Under the pieces are notes generated by a model. That model did not search any database. It had not been told where the DNA came from and saw only the letters and a program-made list of their open reading frames with translations. Below, one piece after another: positions 7,586 through 14,474 of a stretch of 30,817 nt of DNA. A program made the position numbers and the translations under genes. The stretch spans positions 1 to 30,817 of the forward strand of contig BNUQ01000022.1 of NCBI GenBank assembly GCA_025997475.1. The letters are read 5' to 3'. Source of the stretch: Planctomycetales bacterium. Lineage in GTDB: Bacteria; Planctomycetota; SZUA-567. Each line of letters begins with the position of its first letter. The stretch's first letter is position 1.

Positions 7586-7651
7586 TCCGCATCTTGGACC
7601 GTCGGCTGTTTGCCCCTACGGGGCAAACCGCCGATTAGTTTGATATGCGGA
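7586..7651. other. Nested hairpin between atpB and the c-subunit gene
   Basis: A perfect 9-bp stem (GTTTGCCCC at 7608-7616 with GGGGCAAAC at 7620-7628, 3-nt loop) is nested inside further pairing arms 7601-7606/7630-7635 and 7586-7592/7645-7651. It lacks a T run at its 3' end on the minus strand, so it is more likely a processing, stability or attenuation structure, or a repeat, than a plain terminator. Confidence 0.65.
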
Positions 7652-7687
7652 TAAGTTCTTAATTCTTAATTGTTAATTCAATAGTCC

Positions 7688-8506
7688 TCACGCCGCTTCG
7701 CTTTCGTCTTTGTTTTCGCTAACTTCCGTCGCGCCGGACGCGATGTAGGTCAGCGCCAGCATCGTGAAGACGAACGCCTGAATCGTGCCGACGAAAATGC
7801 CGAAGAAGCCGAACAAACCAATCGGTAAAACCAAGTAATACACCAAACTGGACACGACCGCGATAATCACCGAGCCGCCAAAAATGTTGCCGAACAAACG
7901 GAAGGAAATCGACACGACTTCCGCGACTTTGCTGACGACGTTCAAGCCGGACATCGCCCACCCGATAGCGCCGCCGGGCGACAAATACGCTTCTTTCAAG
8001 TAGCCGACAAAGCCCTGATAGTAAATCGACGAACCGTGTCCGATTAAAAAGACGAACAGCAACGCCAGCCCGATGGTCGTGTTGACGTTCGCCGTCGGTT
8101 CCGCCGGCGACGGCACCGGAAAATTGCCGATATGCCACGCGGGGATGGGAAACAAGCCCGTCATATTGCACGCCCAAATAAACATAAACAGCGTCGTCAG
8201 CCACGCGAGATAAACGCGCCCGCGTTTTTTGGTGCCGAAGCCGTCGGTCGTCAGGGTGTCGAATTGGCGGATGAGCATTTCGAGAAAGACCTGCCCGCGT
8301 CCGGGTTTTTCTTTGGACAACCCGCGACTCCACCAATAGCAAACGGCGACCAAGATGAGCGCACAAACGCCGGCGTAAAAAATCGGCGTGTGGGAAAATT
8401 CCAAGCCCCACATATAAACCGGAATCGGCGCGTCCATCGGGTCTTCGGCGGCGACCACCGGCGCGACCGTGGCGAACGCGAGCATCAACGGCAAGATTTT
8501 TTTCAT
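7688..8506 (-). CDS. atpB: F-type ATP synthase subunit a
   Basis: The 272-residue stator channel subunit that passes ions to the c ring. It has the essential arginine in ISFRLFGNIFGG (Arg203), the conserved Gln243 in TIQAFVFTMLALTYI, and at least five hydrophobic helices. The N terminus (MKKILPLMLAFATVAPVVAAED) looks like a cleavable signal peptide. An AAGGA Shine-Dalgarno precedes the start at 8506. The AtpI-like gene lies upstream and the fused c gene downstream on the same strand; genes for b, delta and F1 subunits are not present nearby. Confidence 0.95.
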   Translation of the reverse strand: MKKILPLMLAFATVAPVVAAEDPMDAPIPVYMWGLEFSHTPIFYAGVCALILVAVCYWWSRGLSKEKPGRGQVFLEMLIRQFDTLTTDGFGTKKRGRVYLAWLTTLFMFIWACNMTGLFPIPAWHIGNFPVPSPAEPTANVNTTIGLALLFVFLIGHGSSIYYQGFVGYLKEAYLSPGGAIGWAMSGLNVVSKVAEVVSISFRLFGNIFGGSVIIAVVSSLVYYLVLPIGLFGFFGIFVGTIQAFVFTMLALTYIASGATEVSENKDESEAA

Positions 8507-8543
8507 TGGGGAGTCCTTATCATTACGAATTAAAAACTACCGA

Positions 8544-8561
8544 TAGACCTGTTTGACAACC
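8544..8561 (+). repeat. Solo copy of MITE terminal repeat
   Basis: TAGACCTGTTTGACAACC differs at one position from the first 18 bases of the left terminal repeat at 9324-9343. No partner end was found nearby. It sits between the AtpI-like gene and atpB. Confidence 0.65.
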
Positions 8562-8637
8562 TCTTTTTTTTGCCCGGATGCACCGCGAAGTAATTGAAAT
8601 AGAATAAGCCGCCGCGTTTAGCAACCGTTCGCGTAAA

Positions 8638-9075
8638 TCAAGATTGGCGTTCTCCGTCGTTCGCCGCCGGTTCCAACGCGGCGGGGCGAAGCAAGGCGTC
8701 GGCGACCAACACGAGATTCGGCAACACCAAGCCGGCAAGCGTCGTCCATAAACTAAGAACGTCGTGCGCGAATTGCGGTTTGCCGACGAAATAATTGAGC
8801 ACGCCGGCGACAATCATAAAGAAGAGCAAAATGACGACTTGCTGAAAGCCGACTTTCGCGGGATTTTTTTTCTTCGCTTGCGGATTGCGCGCAATTTCGA
8901 CGACGGCAAGCACTTTTAGACGATAGCCGATTAGTCCGCCGATGCCGCCCCACAGCAAACCAAGCGCGTAGCCCCAGTTCGCGGGCAACAGCGACAACAA
9001 AACCAACGTGCCGATTGCCACGAGCGCCGCCGTGAGCATTCCGACCACTTTTTGATAGCGCAAAAATTTTTCCAT
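8638..9075 (-). CDS. ATP synthase subunit I (AtpI)-like membrane protein
   Basis: A 145-residue protein with four predicted hydrophobic helices: two near the N terminus (from about residues 12 and 35, the second Gly-rich: GLLWGGIGGLIGYRLK), then VVILLFFMIVAGVLNYFVG and WTTLAGLVLPNLVLVADALL. The pattern and its position directly upstream of atpB match the loosely conserved AtpI group, which assists c-ring assembly or cation uptake. The start at 9075 has a GAGGT Shine-Dalgarno; upstream in-frame starts run into repeat DNA. Family assignment rests on context more than on motifs. Confidence 0.7.
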   Translation of the reverse strand: MEKFLRYQKVVGMLTAALVAIGTLVLLSLLPANWGYALGLLWGGIGGLIGYRLKVLAVVEIARNPQAKKKNPAKVGFQQVVILLFFMIVAGVLNYFVGKPQFAHDVLSLWTTLAGLVLPNLVLVADALLRPAALEPAANDGERQS

Positions 9076-9320
9076 TGCGACCTCGATAAAACACGGTGAT
9101 TGTGGCGAAGCCACGGCGACAAGCAATAAGCGAAGCGGCGAGTGGGCGGTGGACAAATTCAAATTCGCGAGTGGCGGTTAATCGCCCCACGCTTCCGCGT
9201 GGGCTGCCGAGGTGAAAAAAAACGGCTTTAGCCGCATTGATTTTCGTGGCGGCTTCGCCGCCCGGCAATCGCCGGCGATAAATCGCCGCCGAAATGGCGC
9301 CGTTTTGTCCACTGCTTACT
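9076..9320. other. Hairpin-rich intergenic region upstream of ATPase genes
   Basis: No gene is seen. Several short perfect palindromes lie in a row: a CCCACGC/GCGTGGG hairpin at about 9184-9203, CGGCTTTAGCCG near 9223, GGCGGCTTCGCCGCC near 9248 and ATCGCCGGCGAT near 9268. The promoter of the minus-strand ATPase cluster should lie here, but no clear one was recognised. Confidence 0.55.
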
Positions 9321-9323
9321 TAA

Positions 9324-9486
9324 TAGACCTGTTCGACAACCAATTCGCGGCAAATTTTCGGCTAATTTTCCGTCCCGCCGCGTCAAAATTCCTTGCAATA
9401 CTCTCGGTATTGCTTCGTCATTTTTCCTTGCGGCACGAAAAATTAGACACGAACATTTGCTCACTCTTGGTTATCGAACAGGTCTA
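9324..9486. mobile_element. MITE-like element overlapping the asd 3' end
   Basis: A 163-bp segment bounded by inverted repeats of 20 bp. The left end is TAGACCTGTTCGACAACCAA (9324-9343); the right end (9467-9486), read on the minus strand, matches it at 19 of 20 positions. The interior is non-coding with an internal CAATAC/GTATTG palindrome. An AAT may be duplicated at both edges. The right repeat encodes the last four codons and the stop of asd. A mobilising transposase of the IS5 type is suggested by the remnant at 3527-3795, but no link is proven. Confidence 0.7.
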
Positions 9487-10481
9487 ATTATCAACTCCGC
9501 AATTTGCACCGCGTTCAGCGCTGCGCCTTTGAGAATTTGGTCGCCGGCGACAAAGAGCGCGATGCCGGTTTTATCGGGCAACGAAATATCCTGCCGAATT
9601 CGTCCGACTAACACGTTGCCCTGACCGGTGGCGTCGAGCGGTTGCGGCGAGCGATTTTGCGCGCGGTCGTCCAAAACCGTTACCCCCGGCGCGGTCGCCA
9701 AAATCTCATAGACCTCGCGTTCGCTCATCGGGCGCGAAAATTCGATATTCACCGCCTCGCAATGCGCGCGCAACGTCGGCACGCGGACGCACGTCGCCGT
9801 TACGCGGATATCCGGCGCGTGGAAAATTTTCTGCGTTTCCTGCGTCATTTTCATTTCTTCGCCGTTGTAGCCGTTGTCGCCGATGTCGGCGTTGTGGCTG
9901 AACACGTTCATAAACAATTGATACGGCAACACCCGCGGCGTGAAATTTTCGCCCGCCGCCCACGCGCGCGCGTTCGCCGCGAGTTCCTCCATCGCCGGAC
10001 GCCCCGCGCCGCTCGCCGCCTGATACGTCGAAACGACGAGCCGCTTAATCGGATTGACGCGATGCAGGGGATACACCGGCACGTTCATAATAATCGTCGA
10101 GCAATTGGGGTTGGCGATGATGCCGCGCGGCGTCGCGTCCTGCGGATTGATTTCCGGCACGACCAACGGGCAGTCGGGCGACATTCGATACGCCGACGAG
10201 TTGTCGATGACCACGGCGCCCGCCTTGACCGCCGCCGGCGCGAATTGCCGGGCTTGGTCGGCTTCGACGGCGAACAGCGCAATGTCAATGCCGGCGAAAG
10301 CCTCGGCGGCGGCTTCGATGACGGACAATTCGCGGTCGCGGAATTTGACCTTTTTGCCGACCGACCGCGCCGACGCCATCACGCGCAATTCGTCCACCGG
10401 AAAATTGCGCCGTTCAAGACAGTTCAACATTTCTTCGCCGACGACGCCGGTAATGCCGACGATTGCCACATTCTTGCCCAT
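9471..10481 (-). CDS. asd: Aspartate-semialdehyde dehydrogenase
   Basis: A 336-residue enzyme that reduces aspartyl-4-phosphate to aspartate semialdehyde with NADPH, leading to lysine, diaminopimelate, threonine and methionine. It shows the nucleotide-binding VGITGVVGEEM at the N terminus, NNSSAYRM-type IDNSSAYRM near residue 95, the catalytic cysteine in NPNCSTI near residue 130, GDNGYNGEEMKM and the RAHCEAVNIEF histidine. The start at 10481 is preferred because GGAG lies six bases upstream; the ATG at 10487 is too close to it. The last residues (RPVR and stop) are encoded by the terminal repeat of the element at 9324-9486, so the native C terminus has been replaced after AELI. Confidence 0.95.
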   Translation of the reverse strand: MGKNVAIVGITGVVGEEMLNCLERRNFPVDELRVMASARSVGKKVKFRDRELSVIEAAAEAFAGIDIALFAVEADQARQFAPAAVKAGAVVIDNSSAYRMSPDCPLVVPEINPQDATPRGIIANPNCSTIIMNVPVYPLHRVNPIKRLVVSTYQAASGAGRPAMEELAANARAWAAGENFTPRVLPYQLFMNVFSHNADIGDNGYNGEEMKMTQETQKIFHAPDIRVTATCVRVPTLRAHCEAVNIEFSRPMSEREVYEILATAPGVTVLDDRAQNRSPQPLDATGQGNVLVGRIRQDISLPDKTGIALFVAGDQILKGAALNAVQIAELIIRPVR

Positions 10482-10487
10482 AGCCAT

Positions 10488-11009
10488 CTCCGAATTTTTC
10501 AAAGGTGAAAAGAAATTTTTATTAGACCCGTTTTTGGCTTTTTTTGTTTTGCACGCAGACGCGGAGGACGCGCCTCCGTGCGCGAAAAAGAAAGTTAGAA
10601 AACCGGTCGATTGAAATGAGACGGCGCATTGTAGAAACGCGGTCGCGGTTGGCAAGAAATGGACGGCTCGCGGAGCCGCGTTTTTACCGACGGCATCTTT
10701 CATATCCCATTACAAACATTGCCGCGCGGCGCGATTTTTTCCACCGGCGCCGTTCCCGTCACCGGATACGAAATTCACCCCGTGTCCAGCGCGACAAAAT
10801 CAAAGCGGGGATTTGATAAAACTGCGGCGCGATTATCAAGACCGTAAATCGCGATTGATTGGGCGAACGCGGCGATAAGCGCACCGCGCCGAAATTCGTC
10901 AATTGACGGTCAAAGCGCGTCTTTTATGATGGGCGGTTGCAATGGGTGATATCTGTTTTTTTTGCCCGCGATTCGCCGATAGAAATTGTGAGCACAAAGG
11001 GTAGGAAAA
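10488..11009. other. 522-bp intergenic region without a convincing gene
   Basis: It holds a CGGAGG/CCTCCG hairpin at about 10563-10579 upstream of asd and a good candidate promoter at 10903-10930. Short open frames exist in the middle (for example 10659-10847) but show no Shine-Dalgarno or recognisable similarity. The asd promoter was not identified. Confidence 0.5.
10903..10930 (+). promoter_or_regulatory. Candidate sigma70-type promoter
   Basis: TTGACG at 10903-10908 and TATGAT at 10925-10930, 16 bp apart, each match consensus at five of six positions. It lies 80 bp upstream of the short ORF at 11010 and would also serve the NifX-like gene. Confidence 0.6.
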
Positions 11010-11258
11010 ATGACCGCCGCCACATTAGCAGTCCGCAAACGCCGCCCGCCGGTTGTTCGCCGCGCCGCCGTGCCTAAATCCAATGAACCGTATATCTGTT
11101 CATACGGCTATGCGCACGTCCCGAACGCGGAAACCGTGGCGGCGCTTCGAGAAGGAGTTCTCGGCAAACCGTTCACCGACAAGATTTCCGCGCCCACAAC
11201 CGGAATGAGTCGCGTTTTTAGCGATTTCGCCGAATGGAAAAAATCGCTCGATGCTTAA
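11010..11258 (+). CDS. Small protein, possible RelB/DinJ-type antitoxin
   Basis: An 82-residue product preceded by a TAGGA-like Shine-Dalgarno and a good promoter. The segment HVPNAETVAALREG (about residues 36-49) and the tail SRVFSDFAEWKKSLDA resemble the C-terminal, toxin-binding half of RelB/DinJ antitoxins (PNAET...AL, then FxSxxEWxxxL). The N-terminal DNA-binding part is not recognisable. Its stop overlaps an ATG at 11251 that opens with MLNLVNSSRYK, somewhat like a RelE/YafQ toxin start, but that frame soon loses any likeness. This could be a decayed toxin-antitoxin pair or an unrelated small protein. Confidence 0.5.
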   Translation: MTAATLAVRKRRPPVVRRAAVPKSNEPYICSYGYAHVPNAETVAALREGVLGKPFTDKISAPTTGMSRVFSDFAEWKKSLDA

Positions 11259-11324
11259 CCTTGTCAACAGTAGCCGCTACAAATTTTATTTACCGCAACT
11301 TTACCGCAACTACGGTTATTTCCG

Positions 11325-11699
11325 ATGGCAAAAGAATTTATCAAACCGCAACGGGTGGCGATTGCGTCCAGTGACGGCAACGTCGTTGACGAATGTTTCG
11401 GGCGGGCGCGTTACTACCGGATTTACGCTTTGTCGGCGGCGGGTTATCAACCGGCGGAAGTGCGCGAAAGTCCGCGACCGTGCCGCGACGGCGCGCATGA
11501 AGAGGACAATTTCGCCGCGGCGCTGAGTATGGTCGCCGATTGCCAAATGGTGGTCGCCGGTCGCATCGGACCGGAAGCCGTCCGGCGGTTAGAAGAACGC
11601 GGCATTTTTGCCACCGTCGTCTCCCTGCCGCTCGAAAAAGTTCTGCAACGTTTGTTTGAACGCGGTCTGCCGCCGCTGAGCGCGGCGGTGTTTATGTGA
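11325..11699 (+). CDS. NifX/NifB-family iron-molybdenum cofactor-binding protein
   Basis: A 124-residue single-domain protein of the dinitrogenase iron-molybdenum cofactor family. It shows RVAIASSDGNVVDECFGRARYYRIY at the N terminus (the usual VDxxFGRAxxFxIY), ADCQMVVAGRIGPEAVRRLEERGI in the middle, and an Ala-Val ending. Such proteins bind Fe-S or Fe-Mo clusters; many members in non-nitrogen-fixers have no known role. No nif genes are nearby. The start at 11325 has no clear Shine-Dalgarno, but no better in-frame start exists. It lies 66 bp after the antitoxin-like ORF and may share its promoter. Confidence 0.85.
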   Translation: MAKEFIKPQRVAIASSDGNVVDECFGRARYYRIYALSAAGYQPAEVRESPRPCRDGAHEEDNFAAALSMVADCQMVVAGRIGPEAVRRLEERGIFATVVSLPLEKVLQRLFERGLPPLSAAVFM

Positions 11700-11734
11700 G
11701 AATTAAAAATTGCGAATAGAGAGTTTGTAGTCGG

Positions 11735-11856
11735 TAGTTTTTAGTTGGTAGTGGTGGAGTTTTTATTGGCAAATCCGCAAGCGGGCGCGAAGCGAATCTT
11801 TGACCGTCAAACTCCACCGCTAAAAACTACCGACTACAAACTATCAACTTCATCAA
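11735..11856. repeat. Palindromic repeat with TCAAACTCCACC core (copy 1 of a pair)
   Basis: Arms of the GTAGTTTTTAG type surround GGTGGAGTTTTTATTGGCAAA, a GCAAGCGGGCGCGAAGCG middle and TTTGACCGTCAAACTCCACC (core 11807-11818). A near-identical direct copy at 12749-12865 lies on the other side of the solute-binding protein gene, so the pair brackets that gene. Confidence 0.8.
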
Positions 11857-11890
11857 CTACTTTCCCCCAAAAAAACGACGGGACAAAAAA

Positions 11891-12712
11891 ATGAAAAAAT
11901 ACTTTTGGGCGTTGGTGGCGTTGACGCTGTGGTTCGCCGGTTACGCGGCGGGCGGCGACGGGTCGTTGGACCGCGTCAAAACGCGCGGCTTGTTGCGCGT
12001 CGGGATACTTGCCGACACGTATCCGTTCGGTTATTTCGAACAGGGCAAATATCGCGGCTTTGAGGTGAATTTGGCGCGGCAGTTGGCGAAAGATTTGCTC
12101 GGCGACGAGAACAAAATCGAATTGGTGCCGGTGCATCACGCCGACCGGATAGTTTATTTGCACGCGGGTTTGTTCGACGTGTTGCTCGCCAGTTTAACGG
12201 TAACGCCAGAGCGCGCCAAATTAGTCGCGTTCGCTCTGCCGTATTTACGGGTGCGCTTAGGGGTTCTCTCGCCGAAAAAAAAGCCGATTAAGTCGCTCGC
12301 CGAACTCGCCGACCAAGACCTCATTGTCAACAGCGGCACGACGGCGGAAAAGTATTTTAGCCGCGAATGTCCGCAAGCGCGTCTGCGGCGCTACGTTGAT
12401 TTTGAAGACAGTTTCGAGGCGCTGAAACAAGGAGAGGGCGCGGCGCTGGCGCAGGACAATTTAATGCTTTATCCGCTCGCGGAGCGCAATCACGAATTTA
12501 TCGTGTCCCTTGACGACCTCGGCGAAACCGAAGTTATCGCCCCCGCCGTCCGCCTCGGCGAAAAGGATTTGCTCGACTGGCTGAACGACGAAATCCGCAA
12601 CCGGTTGGGCGGACATTTTTTCCACGACAACTTTGACGCGACGTTGCGCTCGGCGTTCGGCGACGACATCGACCCCGACGCGGTCGTCATCGAACGCGGC
12701 GAAGCGCGGTAA
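11891..12712 (+). CDS. Amino-acid ABC transporter-type periplasmic solute-binding protein
   Basis: A 273-residue protein of the family 3 solute-binding proteins (polar amino-acid type). After a signal peptide (about residues 1-20, KYFWALVALTLWFAGYAAG) come VKTRGLLRVGILADTYPFGYFEQGKYRGFEVNLARQLAKDLL, LLASLTVTPERAKLVAFALPYL, the hinge-region LIVNSGTTAEKYF, and a C-terminal lobe ending in DWLNDEIRNRL. It would bind a small solute outside the inner membrane. No permease or ATPase gene is adjacent, so it is an orphan. The gene is bracketed by two direct copies of a repeat element. The start at 11891 has only a weak GGGA Shine-Dalgarno. Confidence 0.88.
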   Translation: MKKYFWALVALTLWFAGYAAGGDGSLDRVKTRGLLRVGILADTYPFGYFEQGKYRGFEVNLARQLAKDLLGDENKIELVPVHHADRIVYLHAGLFDVLLASLTVTPERAKLVAFALPYLRVRLGVLSPKKKPIKSLAELADQDLIVNSGTTAEKYFSRECPQARLRRYVDFEDSFEALKQGEGAALAQDNLMLYPLAERNHEFIVSLDDLGETEVIAPAVRLGEKDLLDWLNDEIRNRLGGHFFHDNFDATLRSAFGDDIDPDAVVIERGEAR

Positions 12713-12748
12713 AAAGCAATTACGAATTAAAAATTACGAATTACGGAG

Positions 12749-12865
12749 AGTTGGTAGTCGGTAGTTTTTAGTTGGTAGTGGTGGAGTTTTTATGGGCAAA
12801 ATCCGCAAGCGCGCGCGAAGCGAATTTTTGACCGTCAAACTCCACCACTACAAACTACCAACTAA
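12749..12865. repeat. Palindromic repeat with TCAAACTCCACC core (copy 2 of a pair)
   Basis: A direct, nearly identical copy of the element at 11735-11856, with core at 12835-12846 and the same GGTGGAGTTTTTAT left arm. Confidence 0.8.
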
Positions 12866-12882
12866 CTAACAATGGAGGTGTT

Positions 12883-13374
12883 ATGTCCATCAAAGACGAG
12901 CAGGAAGCGGCGAAGCAGGACGCGCATTACGAGGCGGCGCGTTATTTGCGCAACGCCGAAGACACTTTGAAAAAAGCCGGTCAGGACGGCAAATGGTTTC
13001 TTGACAAAAAATATGTTTCGACCGCGTGCGGCACGGCGTATTTGGGCGTGTTGTTGGCGATGGACGCGATTTTCTCGTTGCGCGGCGTGAAGCCGCCGCG
13101 CGGCAACAAGCGCGAGTCGATTAAGTATTACGTCGAGAACGCCGCGAAAATTGACGGGCGGTTGGCGCGCGACCTTAACTATGCTTATCAAATTTTGCAC
13201 ATTGACGGTTATTACGAGGGCGTTTTGAAAATACCGACGATTCGCGACGGCTTCGATACGGCATACGGCATTATCGAGCGCATTTGCCCCGAGCGAAAAT
13301 TGACGGACGAGGAGTATAAGGCGCGGCGGCGTAGCGGTTCGCGGGTCGGGCGTTTGGCGGCGTGGCTGTTTTGA
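12883..13374 (+). CDS. DUF5618-like alpha-helical protein
   Basis: A 163-residue, probably all-helical cytosolic protein. The N-terminal half DAHYEAARYLRNAEDTLKKA and KKYVSTACGTAYLGVLLAMDA resembles DUF5618 proteins and has the general look of HEPN-like four-helix proteins; no catalytic Rx4-6H motif is visible. The C-terminal region (IRDGFDTAYGIIERICPERKLT) continues as helices and ends in a basic stretch. A strong GGAGGTG Shine-Dalgarno sets the start at 12883. It ends 63 bp upstream of the AT-rich radical SAM gene, but its base composition is that of the chromosome. Function unknown. Confidence 0.65.
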   Translation: MSIKDEQEAAKQDAHYEAARYLRNAEDTLKKAGQDGKWFLDKKYVSTACGTAYLGVLLAMDAIFSLRGVKPPRGNKRESIKYYVENAAKIDGRLARDLNYAYQILHIDGYYEGVLKIPTIRDGFDTAYGIIERICPERKLTDEEYKARRRSGSRVGRLAAWLF

Positions 13375-13437
13375 TTTAGGACGTGTTCACTATAAATTTT
13401 CTGCAATTCTTGAACCATTTTTATTTAGGAGAGAGAG

Positions 13438-14452
13438 ATGGCAAAGATGATTGATGCGTGGTATCGGCGAAAATCGAATTCGAATCTTAAAGATTGTTTG
13501 CCATTGGCGGCGCCTATAACTATATCAATTGAAACAACGACTGCTTGTAATTTCAAGTGTGTCTATTGTCGCCACTCAGTTACCCCCCCCCCCGTATCGG
13601 CGAATGACATTTAATTCTTTTGGTAAAATTATTGATGATTTGGAAATGTATTTGGCGTCAATCAGCGAAGGCGTTGTCAGCAAAAAGATTAAAACTTTTA
13701 ATTTTTGCGGTATGGGGGAAGGTCTGTTAGATAAAGACCTGCCATTGTTTATTAAAAAAGCCAAATCTATTGCCGACGAGGTGCAATTGATAACTAACGG
13801 GGCGTTGCTAAATAACGAACTATCACTTGCTTTAATCGATGCCGGGCTTGATAACATCAGGATATCGCTACAAGGATTAAACGCCGATGATTATTTTCGG
13901 GTTTGCGGCGTTAAATTGGATTTTGAAAATTTCCGTAAAAACATTAAGTTTTTGTACGAGAATAAGAAGCAATGCACGGTTTGCCTAAAAATTATAGAGG
14001 GAATAGACGGTGTTACTTATCGACAGGAAGATTTGTTGGCGGTGTTCGGGTCAATATGCGATGTGATTCTGACCGAAAGAGCGATTCGCTTACAACAAGG
14101 AACGGCACAGTTACAAGACGGAACGTTATACTCATCGCAAACGCATGAAGTACAAGTGTGTTTTTTGCCGTTTTATCGAATGTATATTTCAGCAAATGGC
14201 GATGTTCTTTGCGGATCGGATGCGATAATCGTTGGCAATTTGTTGGAAAATACTTTTAGCGAAGTTTGGCAGGGCAAAAAACTCAACGACTTATGGATAT
14301 TGCAGTTATCGGGGAAACGGGCGGAACATCCTCCTTGTTCAACCTGCTCCTTTCCGAATTATTTATACACTGAATATAACGATATTGATGAATGTCGGGA
14401 GTTATTACTGGCTAAGTATCGGGCACAATATCCGAGTATTACCCATCAATAA
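13438..14452 (+). CDS. Radical SAM/SPASM-type protein, switched off by a poly-C frameshift
   Basis: From the ATG at 13438 (AGGAG Shine-Dalgarno) the frame encodes the radical SAM cluster motif CNFKCVYC (Cys37, Cys41, Cys44), then enters 11 C residues at 13583-13593 and stops at 13612-13614 after 58 residues. The rest of the protein lies in the +1 frame: YRRMTFNSFGKIIDDLEMY, NFCGMGEGLLDKDLPLF, VQLITNGALLN, DNIRISLQG, and a C-terminal half with ISANGDVLCGSDAIIVGNLLENTFSEVWQ and PPCSTCSF, typical of SPASM-type radical SAM proteins. Removing one C (or adding two) joins both into a 337-residue enzyme. As read, the gene is off. Visibly AT-richer than its neighbours, suggesting transfer. The FkbM methyltransferase follows. 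The substrate is unknown; a glycan or peptide modification is possible. Confidence 0.88.
13583..13593 (+). repeat. Poly-C tract of 11, putative phase-variation switch
   Basis: Eleven consecutive C residues inside the radical SAM gene, just after the codons of its iron-sulfur motif. With 11 C the frame closes 19 bases later; with 10 or 13 it opens through to 14452. Homopolymer length errors in sequencing are an alternative explanation. Confidence 0.85.
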
Positions 14453-14474
14453 AAATTCTGCCGATTAAATCAGA

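Noticed and set aside
7719..8411. 230-codon minus-strand frame inside atpB
   Set aside because: Out-of-frame shadow; the atpB frame has all family residues.
9642..10508. Long open frame on the plus strand, opposite asd (288 codons)
   Set aside because: Arg-rich composition and full overlap with a certain gene mark it as an antisense shadow of a GC-rich gene.
10659..10847. Small plus-strand ORF in the asd upstream gap
   Set aside because: No Shine-Dalgarno and no convincing similarity; a short GYEIH stretch recalling cobyric acid synthases looks coincidental.
11251..11526. 91-codon ORF overlapping the NifX-like gene
   Set aside because: Only the first dozen residues look toxin-like; the rest is an out-of-frame reading of the NifX-family gene.
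13529..14452. Reading the radical SAM gene as a complete protein from 13529
   Set aside because: That start lies inside the codons for the cluster motif in another frame and would lose the CxxxCxxC cysteines; the frameshifted full-length reading explains the data better.
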